31,638 nucleotides of DNA from a virus. The notes below the pieces were generated by a model. It did no database searches. It was not told the origin of the DNA and saw only the letters and a program-made list of their open reading frames with translations. Location: positions 1-31,638 of the IMG/VR virus record IMGVR_UViG_3300046804_002011, one strand, 5' to 3'. This document shows positions 26,211 through 31,638 of the stretch, in pieces. A program made the position numbers and the translations under genes. Within the stretch, counting starts at the first letter, position 1. Every line of letters starts with the position of its first letter.

Positions 26211-27451
26211 TATGATGTTTGATTTAATTTACTTAATATATTATTTAATTTAGATTTAATATTTCCAAATTGAGATAAATTAGTTGGACCTTCTGCTGTT
26301 GGACCGGATGGTGTTAGGTAAATTTGTTGAGTTATTGCATCTATTAATTCGCTTAATAAATCAACCAATTGCTGTCCTTTAACCAATGGTTCTAATTCAG
26401 TACTTCCCAAAAATATAGAACCTTGTCCAGTATAAAATACTACATCTTTATCATTTGTAACAAAATTAATATTATCACCAACTGTTACATCTATTCCTAA
26501 TTTATTATCTATTGACATTCCACCATCTGAAATAAATCCATAATTCTTTTTCGAAAAAAACATCATTTCTGCATTTTTTGCAGATAATATAATTCTACCA
26601 GAATTTAATAAAATTTGGTCACCAGTTAATTTTGTTGGATAATTTTGAAATGAAGCGGGTTTTGTTTCAAAATCAGTCGAACCTTTATCAGATAGAGTAC
26701 CAGGTGTAAATGGTAATTCAAATTGGTCTGATGTCAATGATATAATGCTACCATCTCTATTAAAATCTTCTTCTACAGTTTGATTTTCAGGAAACTTATC
26801 AGTTCTTTGATATAAACTTTCATTATTTCTTATTATTAAAGTTGGTGAAAATTTTTTTTGTGGGTTATTATATCCAGAAAGTCTTATAGTATTTCCAAAC
26901 CTGCCTTCAATAACTAAATCACCTTCATATAATTTTAAATTATGAATACCTCTTTGAGTTTCATAATATTCACCAAATCCATCGGTTTTTGAATCATTTG
27001 ATTGATTTGTATTTGATATACCAGTTGTTGATACATTATTATAATCTTGAGAAGAACCTTTTTGATTTGAATCTTTTGCAAATTCATCTTTTATTGCTGT
27101 TGCAAATGCTGTTACAGACGGATTAAATGTTGGTGTAATTCTTCTATAATAGAATACTCCATTTTGTAATTTTAAAATTTCTACTATTTCATTTTTAATA
27201 GGTAGATTTTTAAAACTCTTATCAAATGGATATGCTATTGGTAATTCTTTATCATTAGATACGGAAGTTTCTCTTGTTCTAAATCTAATACATCCAGAAA
27301 AAACTGAAAACTGATTTTGTTCTTTGGCATATGTATTATTTTCATCTAATATAACATCATAAACAAATCCTATTTTTGATTCAAATGAGGATGCAATATT
27401 ATTAGATAATCCGTTTGCTGTATTAACTCTACCAGATGATAAACCTGCCAT
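26210..27451 (-). CDS. gp5: gp5-like baseplate hub / central spike protein
   Basis: 413 residues. Residues ~25-110 fit the OB-fold of gp5/VgrG-type spikes (FVYDVILDENNTYAKEQNQF, LPIKNEIVEILKLQNGVFYY). The block NLKLYEGDLVIEGRFGNTIR (171-190), with PTLIIRNNES and SIISLTSDQFELPF after it, resembles gp5-like structural proteins of T4-like marine phages. The rest has short beta segments (LTGDQILLNSGRIILSAKNA, IDVTVGDNINFVTNDKDVVF) suggesting a needle-like beta prism, then a C-terminal helix. Unlike T4 gp5 there is no lysozyme domain; peptidase activity is carried by the two downstream M15 proteins instead. Gene order (spike, then peptidases, then gp25 and gp6) supports this role. Confidence 0.75.
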   Translation of the reverse strand: MAGLSSGRVNTANGLSNNIASSFESKIGFVYDVILDENNTYAKEQNQFSVFSGCIRFRTRETSVSNDKELPIAYPFDKSFKNLPIKNEIVEILKLQNGVFYYRRITPTFNPSVTAFATAIKDEFAKDSNQKGSSQDYNNVSTTGISNTNQSNDSKTDGFGEYYETQRGIHNLKLYEGDLVIEGRFGNTIRLSGYNNPQKKFSPTLIIRNNESLYQRTDKFPENQTVEEDFNRDGSIISLTSDQFELPFTPGTLSDKGSTDFETKPASFQNYPTKLTGDQILLNSGRIILSAKNAEMMFFSKKNYGFISDGGMSIDNKLGIDVTVGDNINFVTNDKDVVFYTGQGSIFLGSTELEPLVKGQQLVDLLSELIDAITQQIYLTPSGPTAEGPTNLSQFGNIKSKLNNILSKLNQTS

Positions 27452-27452
27452 A

Positions 27453-27845
27453 TTATTTTACTGCTTTTTTAAGTTCTTCTAATTCAAATTCTAAATCATC
27501 TACTCTTTCTACTTCTTGTTTTGTTTCTTCTAATTCTTTAAGTAATTGATTCTTTTCAAACTCCGTAAGGAAACCATCCTGTCCCTCTGATTTCTTTTCT
27601 GATGCTATAATTTTTTGTGCGATAGTTGCTAATTTTACCAATTGGTCATCGTTCTTTACTGAACTATCTATTAAAGATGATAGCACCGGTCCTACTGTTG
27701 CAACATCACCCGCATGTTTTACCATTTTCTTCAATTCTTCAATTAAAGAACTTATTTTTTGTTTTTTACTTAATTGGTTGTTATAAATGTCCTCAAATAG
27801 AGAACTTAGATTTTTTCCTTTAAATAACTCGAAATCTGTTGACAT
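27453..27845 (-). CDS. Small coiled-coil protein before the spike gene, unknown function
   Basis: 130 residues, almost all helical: STDFELFKGKNLSSLFEDIY, QKISSLIEELKKMVKHAGDV, DQLVKLATIAQKIIASEKKS, and a heptad-like C-terminus LLKELEETKQEVERVDDLEF. There are no cysteines and no membrane segment. It is the first gene of the spike/peptidase unit, with a late-type box 22 bases upstream of its ATG and only one base between it and the spike gene. A chaperone or tail-assembly role is possible. I do not recognise the family with confidence. Confidence 0.7.
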   Translation of the reverse strand: MSTDFELFKGKNLSSLFEDIYNNQLSKKQKISSLIEELKKMVKHAGDVATVGPVLSSLIDSSVKNDDQLVKLATIAQKIIASEKKSEGQDGFLTEFEKNQLLKELEETKQEVERVDDLEFELEELKKAVK

Positions 27846-27867
27846 ACTTTATTGTTTTTGTATGTCT

Positions 27868-27875
27868 ATAAATAT
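27868..27875 (-). promoter_or_regulatory. Putative phage late promoter box (ATATTTAT)
   Basis: The coding strand reads ACATATTTATAGACAT, 22 bases before the ATG at 27845. It lies in a 45-base gap that otherwise holds nothing recognisable. Confidence 0.55.
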
Positions 27876-27890
27876 GTATATTAATGAAAG

Positions 27891-28709
27891 TTAGGATTCA
27901 AGCTTTCTAACCTGTATTTTTATCTTCGGTTGATAATCTTTTGGTAGTTCATTTCTAACCCCTTCGAATGATTCTACTTTATCCGCAAAATACTCAATTT
28001 CTAATATTCTATCGGTAAGATTCATTATAGTTTGAGAAGATGTAAACATATCTTTAGCCTGTCTTCTCATATTCAATTGTGATTCTTTTGGGAAGAACTC
28101 CTTTCTCATAGCCTGTGCTATTTGTGTCCAATCCGTTACCTTTTCAACAGTCTTTTCAGCACTTATCTTTCTCATTTTAGATGAAAGATATTTTTCGCCA
28201 TGTGTATATCCAGCATCAGTAAATACATGTCCATGATTTGTTCTAACTACCGGATGTTCAGTATTGTGAAGTTTTACATCAGGTTTGTGTTTAGATGTTG
28301 CTTCTACACTAATCATATGTTTTGGTGAAGATATAAATGTATGTCCTTTTAAAGAAAGATTTGATTTACTCTTATATGTTAAACAAGCAACCAATGCTTT
28401 TTTAAGAGTTGGCTGTTTAATAATATTTCTCATCTTATCACCATCAGGTCCAGGTTTACCAACTTTTTTAACTAACTTTTTTTCAGCTTCATCATGTCCA
28501 ACTAAAAGAGCCGCATTTACAACACCAATACCATTAGCATTCATACCTTCGCTCCAATCGGTAATCATATCATGTAGATATGCTACTTCAATACCATCTA
28601 TAATAGTATGAACCACTTCTAGTTTTGGTTTGTAAGCTCTATCTCTATTTTTAGCTAAGATAAACTTATCTCCAACTTCTTTGGATACAATAATACATTC
28701 GTTTATCAT
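27891..28709 (-). CDS. Ntn-hydrolase-like enzyme (choloylglycine hydrolase / acyl-transferase type)
   Basis: 272 residues starting MINECIIVSKEVGDKFILAK. The pattern is that of cysteine N-terminal-nucleophile amide hydrolases: Cys near the N-terminus (Cys5), N21-R22-D23 at the end of the second strand, EGMNANGIGVVN (54-65), which matches the G(M/L)N-x-x-G-(L/I)-x-V block, and VVRTNHGH further on, like the TNH block of the acyl-transferase branch. The family cleaves linear C-N amide bonds after the residues before Cys are removed. Here those residues are M-I-N-E, which ends in I-x-E, a T4-type prohead-protease site. It is the last gene of the 31423-27891 operon and overlaps the gene before it by four bases (ATGA). 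The substrate is unknown. Confidence 0.65.
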   Translation of the reverse strand: MINECIIVSKEVGDKFILAKNRDRAYKPKLEVVHTIIDGIEVAYLHDMITDWSEGMNANGIGVVNAALLVGHDEAEKKLVKKVGKPGPDGDKMRNIIKQPTLKKALVACLTYKSKSNLSLKGHTFISSPKHMISVEATSKHKPDVKLHNTEHPVVRTNHGHVFTDAGYTHGEKYLSSKMRKISAEKTVEKVTDWTQIAQAMRKEFFPKESQLNMRRQAKDMFTSSQTIMNLTDRILEIEYFADKVESFEGVRNELPKDYQPKIKIQVRKLES

Positions 28710-29284
28710 ATGGTTGGTAATCCTTGTTGTTGTGCAAATTTATTTATAAACTTTTTTGTAGTACCATCATTTAATACATCAGCCCATTCCTTAACCGCAT
28801 CCCTAGTTATATTATTTTTCCATTGTTTGTAACTTATTGTTAGTCCGTTTTTTAATGGAATATCTTTACTATTTTCATTTTTGTCTGGATGTATTTCTTT
28901 GAATGTTTTTTCTAATTCGTCTTGTGCTATTTTGGAACTTAACCATTTACTAACCAAAGATTTTTCATATTGAAATTTATCCCAAAGTAAATTTGTTTTT
29001 TTCATAGATTTATTGGTATCTTTTAATTTTTCTACTTCTACATCAAACTCTTTTATTTTTTTATCATTTTTAAGTGTAAAGTAAACATATTTATTAAAAT
29101 TAGTATTGTTACCAATTCTATCTAACCATTTTATATGTGGTTCTTGTGTATAATTTTTATATTCGGATTTATTTCTGATACCTCTTATGACATTACTAAT
29201 TACAAATATAGCCAGATTTACAAATAGCCATGTTACAGCTTCTTGTACAAAATTTTCTTTGATTAATGATTTTAACTTTATCAT
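28706..29284 (-). CDS. Putative capsid-targeted protein with a membrane-like segment
   Basis: 192 residues from the ATG at 29282-29284. A longer reading from 29371 would overlap the upstream gene by 86 bases; this start is one base after that gene's stop and restores the shared N-terminal peptide MIKLKSLIKE. A hydrophobic segment follows (about 15-36: AVTWLFVNLAIFVISNVIRG), then a charged helical domain (LKDTNKSMKKTNLLWDKFQY, DELEKTFKEIHPDKNENSKD) and a C-terminal DAVKEWADVLNDGTTKKFIN. If the first ten residues are cut after Glu10, the mature protein would begin close to the hydrophobic segment. The function is unknown; packaging in the head is inferred from the peptide, and membrane association from the hydrophobic run. 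Confidence 0.7.
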   Translation of the reverse strand: MIKLKSLIKENFVQEAVTWLFVNLAIFVISNVIRGIRNKSEYKNYTQEPHIKWLDRIGNNTNFNKYVYFTLKNDKKIKEFDVEVEKLKDTNKSMKKTNLLWDKFQYEKSLVSKWLSSKIAQDELEKTFKEIHPDKNENSKDIPLKNGLTISYKQWKNNITRDAVKEWADVLNDGTTKKFINKFAQQQGLPTI

Positions 29285-29285
29285 A

Positions 29286-29933
29286 TTATTTACAGGTTTT
29301 CCAACCACCACCTTTTGATTTGTAATTTTTTGCAGCCCATCCATTTGCATAAGCTGATGGATATACATCAAACTTACTTTTTGCTGCTGCTTTAGATGCT
29401 GACCACTTTTCTGGGTCAGTTGGACAATTCTTTTCTAAAAATAATTCAAGTGCTTCTTCTACCAATTCATTCTTTTTTCTACCCTGACAATGTGCTTTTT
29501 GAGAAAATCCCTTTGGGTTATTACAATCAATAGAACGTTTATACTTCTGACTCCATTTTTCTTCTATGTTCTCAGATGTTTTTGCTTTTTTAATAGCTTG
29601 AGATTGTTTAAAGTTATTCATAGTTTGAGTAATAACTTTAATTTGGTTTTTTTGTAATTTAACTGTATCTGAATTTTTGTCTTCTGCTTTTGCTATTTTA
29701 TCTTTTATCTTTTGAATTCTTTCTTTGTATTTAGAAATTCTTTCATTTGGTGTTACATGATGATGTTCTTTTACATCATCTTTTTTTGGTTTTTCTTTTT
29801 TAAAAGGATTAGGATTTTCTTTACTACCTCTAAAATCCCAAGCAAATTCATGCTTTTCAGGATTTACTTTTTTGACATCGTACTTCTTACCTGTTTCTTT
29901 ATTTTTTACTAATATGTCAATTAATTTTATCAT
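29286..29933 (-). CDS. Putative capsid-targeted Lys-rich, Cys-containing protein
   Basis: 215 residues starting MIKLIDILVKNKETGKKYDV. The N-terminus follows the shared cassette peptide but has Lys instead of Glu at position 10, so cleavage there is doubtful. The middle is a very Lys-rich coiled coil (ISKYKERIQKIKDKIAKAED). After that come two small modules: KYKRSIDCNNPKGFSQKAHC with QGRKK, and CPTDPEKWSASKAAAKSKFD then VYPSAYANGWAAKNYKSKGG. Both recur in small proteins of T4-like phages, and the second resembles a module I also associate with large algal viruses. Four Cys might bind metal or stabilise the modules. Basic character would suit DNA contact in the head. The stop and the next start are one base apart. 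Confidence 0.7.
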   Translation of the reverse strand: MIKLIDILVKNKETGKKYDVKKVNPEKHEFAWDFRGSKENPNPFKKEKPKKDDVKEHHHVTPNERISKYKERIQKIKDKIAKAEDKNSDTVKLQKNQIKVITQTMNNFKQSQAIKKAKTSENIEEKWSQKYKRSIDCNNPKGFSQKAHCQGRKKNELVEEALELFLEKNCPTDPEKWSASKAAAKSKFDVYPSAYANGWAAKNYKSKGGGWKTCK

Positions 29934-30118
29934 TTCTCTTTTTTAGGTATTCTAAAAGTTACTGCCTTTTTTCCATTTATCGTTGGCATTCCATATTCAT
30001 CTTTTCCTATGGATTTTACAACAACTTTTTTGTTTTTAAATTTACCCATTAAGATTGTATCGCCAACCTTAATATCAAGTTTAATTTCTTCATTCAATAT
30101 TTTTGATAACCTAATCAT
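29930..30118 (-). CDS. Putative capsid-targeted small beta-barrel protein
   Basis: 62 residues: MIRLSKILNEEIKLDIKVGD, then a compact beta domain (ILMGKFKNKKVVVKSIGKDE, YGMPTINGKKAVTFRIPKKE) that looks SH3/KOW-like. L8-N9-E10 fits a prohead-protease site, which would leave a mature protein of about 52 residues consisting of the barrel. The barrel sequence is one I have seen in small proteins of T4-like phages, with no known function. The ATG is coupled to the previous stop and its TGA overlaps the next ATG (ATGA). Confidence 0.7.
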   Translation of the reverse strand: MIRLSKILNEEIKLDIKVGDTILMGKFKNKKVVVKSIGKDEYGMPTINGKKAVTFRIPKKEK

Positions 30119-30432
30119 TACGCACCTGTTTTTACAAATGTTGGTTTTTGACCTTTTGATTGTTCACCACCTTTTTTAGCATCACCTGCTTTTGATTGAG
30201 CTGCTCTTTTTCTCTTTACAAATGCTGCTCTACCATCAGGTCCTAACTTATCTGCTTTTTCTTTTGATAAACATGCTGCGTATGCTGAACCTTCTTTACT
30301 ATCCCCACACTTACCTACTTTCTCTCCCTTTGTATTATATCTATCCCAACCCCCACCAGTAGTAGAACCAGTCTTACCTTTACCAAACCATTTACGAAGG
30401 TCTTCTGCTAATATATCTTTTAGAAGTATCAC
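30118..30432 (-). CDS. Putative capsid-targeted small basic protein, GTG start
   Basis: 104 residues with a GTG start at 30430-30432, chosen because it yields the conserved N-terminal peptide MILLKDILAE and overlaps the previous stop as TAGTG. L8-A9-E10 is a potential cleavage site. The rest is WFGKGKTG, GGGWDRYNTKGEKVGKCGDS, then SAYAACLSKEKADKLGPDGR and a basic tail VKRKRAAQSKAGDAKKGGEQ. The WDRYN-x-x-GEK-x-GKCG...CLS...RKR arrangement is a module widespread in phage and algal-virus small proteins, with no function known to me. The strong positive charge is consistent with DNA binding inside the capsid. Function inferred from composition only. Confidence 0.72.
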   Translation of the reverse strand: MILLKDILAEDLRKWFGKGKTGSTTGGGWDRYNTKGEKVGKCGDSKEGSAYAACLSKEKADKLGPDGRAAFVKRKRAAQSKAGDAKKGGEQSKGQKPTFVKTGA

Positions 30433-30773
30433 TATCCAATATAGCAGTTTAGTTCAAATTCATTTTGACCACCAAACATACTTCTTGTTTTAGAACCATC
30501 TAAGTTTCTTTTGAAAGTTCCCATATTATACACTTGAATGTGTAATTGCTTTCTTTGTGGTTTTCCACCTTTTGTTAAACTAATAGAAAATCTATTTGTT
30601 TTACCTTCGGATGGTTTTTTTGGCCCCATTCCTATTTCTCTTGCAATTTCTTCATCATCCATTTGATATCCAGACTTTTTAGCCCAGTCTAATGCTGAGT
30701 TAATAGCCGATGTATATGTTTTATGATATATCGGAAATTTTGCTTCTGTTAATAATGCTTTTAAACTTATCAT
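30432..30773 (-). CDS. Putative capsid-targeted 113-residue protein
   Basis: 113 residues starting MISLKALLTEAKFPIYHKTY. L8-T9-E10 is a candidate prohead-protease site. After it comes an alpha/beta domain (SAINSALDWAKKSGYQMDDE, EIAREIGMGPKKPSEGKTNR, then FSISLTKGGKPQRKQLHIQV and FELNCYIG). The GKTNR-x-S-(I/V)-x-LTK-x-GKPQRK block is one I recall from small proteins of T4-like phages. It is the second gene of the operon, coupled to the membrane-anchored protein upstream and to the GTG-start gene downstream. The molecular function is unknown. Confidence 0.72.
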   Translation of the reverse strand: MISLKALLTEAKFPIYHKTYTSAINSALDWAKKSGYQMDDEEIAREIGMGPKKPSEGKTNRFSISLTKGGKPQRKQLHIQVYNMGTFKRNLDGSKTRSMFGGQNEFELNCYIG

Positions 30774-31423
30774 TATTTCTTTACTTTAATTTTCCAATAT
30801 GTACCAAATCCAACATAAGGTGAGAATGAACCATTTGTACCATCAGTAGTTCTATTGTTTACACCAATATTGAAGTTGTAAAGTTTGTCCTTTTTAGTTT
30901 TTAATACTAAACCAGCTCCAACTGACGAAACATAATCAGTTTTGTTAAATCCTGCATTCAAACCATAGAATACTTGCATTTTAGCAGGTTCTTTAACAAT
31001 AAGAGTTTCTTTGATTTCTCTTTGTTTAATCTTAGCATCCCAAGTTCTACCTAAAATTCTATTCTTAGTAATAGTATCGGTTAATGCAATAGTTCCCAAT
31101 CCTTCATCTAATTTTAAAGTATCTTTGTAAACTACTTTTGCTAAGTAATCCTTTAATAAAGCTGCTGTATCAACATTTACTAATTGGATTGTAGTATCGT
31201 GCTCAATTACTTCATGCACAATATCTTTTCCTTTTTTAGTTACCACTTTAGTTTTTTCAACTTCTACAGTATCTATTGTGTGTTTTATAACTTCGTATTT
31301 TTTACCATCAATTCTGATAGTTCTACCACCCGGCATAACTCCACCTGGGTTAAACCACTGTAATAAACAATATATGATTAATGCAGCGATTGCGATGTTT
31401 TTGAAATTCAACAATTTTTTCAT
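30773..31423 (-). CDS. Membrane-anchored protein with periplasmic beta-rich domain, unknown
   Basis: 216 residues. MKKLLNFKNIAIAALIIYCL with LQWF is a single N-terminal membrane anchor (about 9-24) after a basic start, so the rest should be periplasmic. Residues ~36-150 are Lys/Thr/Val-rich beta sequence (DGKKYEVIKHTIDTVEVEKT). The C-terminal ~65 residues (VFYGLNAGFNKTDYVSSVGA, KLYNFNIGVNNRT, FSPYVGFGTYWKIKVKK) alternate like outer-membrane beta strands. An inner-membrane anchor with an outer-membrane-like end would suit a spanin or another envelope-remodelling role, but no spanin family is recognised. It is the first gene after the box at 31445 and leads the operon. Confidence 0.7.
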   Translation of the reverse strand: MKKLLNFKNIAIAALIIYCLLQWFNPGGVMPGGRTIRIDGKKYEVIKHTIDTVEVEKTKVVTKKGKDIVHEVIEHDTTIQLVNVDTAALLKDYLAKVVYKDTLKLDEGLGTIALTDTITKNRILGRTWDAKIKQREIKETLIVKEPAKMQVFYGLNAGFNKTDYVSSVGAGLVLKTKKDKLYNFNIGVNNRTTDGTNGSFSPYVGFGTYWKIKVKK

Positions 31424-31444
31424 AAGATATTAGTTTTTATGTGT

Positions 31445-31452
31445 ATAAATAT
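31445..31452 (-). promoter_or_regulatory. Putative phage late promoter box (ATATTTAT)
   Basis: The coding strand reads TAATATTTATACACAT, 21 bases before the ATG at 31423. Its first base is the last base of the TAA of the upstream gene, so it is packed right after that gene. Confidence 0.6.
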
Positions 31453-31638
31453 TAAAATGCCAATTTTGAACCAATTTGGAAATTATGTAACATACTAAAT
31501 TGTGGAGAAATTGCAATTACAGCTTTATAGGATGCTCCTAAAGCAAATCTTCTACTTATTTTATAATCATACCCAGAACCTAATATAAAGCCAGGGGAAC
31601 GATTTACCATAGTATTTCCAGTCATAGTGTTTAGACTA
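31452..31638 (-). CDS. Outer-membrane beta-protein-like C-terminus (partial, runs off right edge)
   Basis: An open frame from the right edge to the TAA at 31452-31454 encodes the last 61 residues, ending MLHNFQIGSKLAF. The sequence alternates polar and hydrophobic residues with Gly turns (GFILGSGYDYKISRRFALGA, SYKAVIAISPQFS) and ends in Phe, like the last strands of an outer-membrane beta-barrel. The frame has no stop back to the edge, so the start is outside the window; an internal Met could also be a start, but the frame is open before it. With the membrane-anchored protein next to it, it may form an envelope-associated pair. Confidence 0.6.
   Translation of the reverse strand, partial: SLNTMTGNTMVNRSPGFILGSGYDYKISRRFALGASYKAVIAISPQFSMLHNFQIGSKLAF

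Noticed and set aside
1-31638. tRNA genes, integrase, insertion sequences
   Set aside because: No cloverleaf-like sequence, recombinase motif or terminal inverted repeats were seen in reading the gaps, which are all short.

Overview
This window is part of a tailed-phage genome: a contractile-tailed, T4-like myovirus. The evidence is a run of baseplate genes (gp5-like spike, gp25, gp6, a tail-protein-I-like giant protein), a fused gp47/gp46 recombination nuclease and a DnaG-type primase. The DNA is AT-rich and genes are packed with 1-4 base overlaps. All genes but one lie on the minus strand, so the order of transcription runs from high to low coordinates. The leaders are A/T-rich with no Shine-Dalgarno run, and one promoter fits the Bacteroidota TTTG/TAnnTTTG pattern. 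My best guess is a Gram-negative, probably Bacteroidota (Flavobacteriia-like) host. The host is inferred, not proven.

Layout in the order of transcription. (1) 31638-31452: end of an outer-membrane-like beta protein. (2) 31423-27891: a translationally coupled operon with a membrane-anchored protein, five small genes whose N-termini share a ten-residue peptide resembling a T4 capsid-targeting sequence, and an Ntn-hydrolase-like enzyme. (3) 27845-23270: a small coiled-coil protein, a gp5-like spike, a glycine-zipper protein and two different M15-type peptidoglycan peptidases, probably the tail tip that pierces the envelope. (4) 23217-11675: a small helical protein, gp25, gp6, three accessory tail or baseplate proteins and the 1724-residue giant protein; the gp25-gp6-I-like order recalls W-J-I of other contractile tails. 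(5) 11614-9765: two abundant-looking structural proteins ending in the only clear intrinsic terminator. (6) 9679-8828: a paralogue of the 403-residue protein. (7) 8795-7959: three small genes including a GIY-YIG nuclease. (8) 7904-3817: primase and the SbcD-SbcC-like fusion. (9) A plus-strand ribbon-helix-helix gene at 3651-3827. (10) 3562 to the left edge: the start of a long adhesin/tail-fibre gene.

The regulatory layout is unusually readable. Seven of the eight minus-strand gaps longer than about 30 bases carry the octamer ATATTTAT in the coding direction, 19-22 bases before the start codon in six cases and 31 in one. The eighth gap, before the primase, carries ATATTTGT inside a host-like promoter. 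I propose the octamer as the phage late promoter. The other main lead is the 28.7-30.8 kb cassette of putative capsid-packaged proteins, followed by an Ntn hydrolase whose nucleophile candidate Cys5 lies just after an I-x-E site, the kind of site a T4-type prohead protease cuts.

No tRNA, CRISPR array, insertion sequence or integrase was seen. No stretch over 300 bases lacks a gene.
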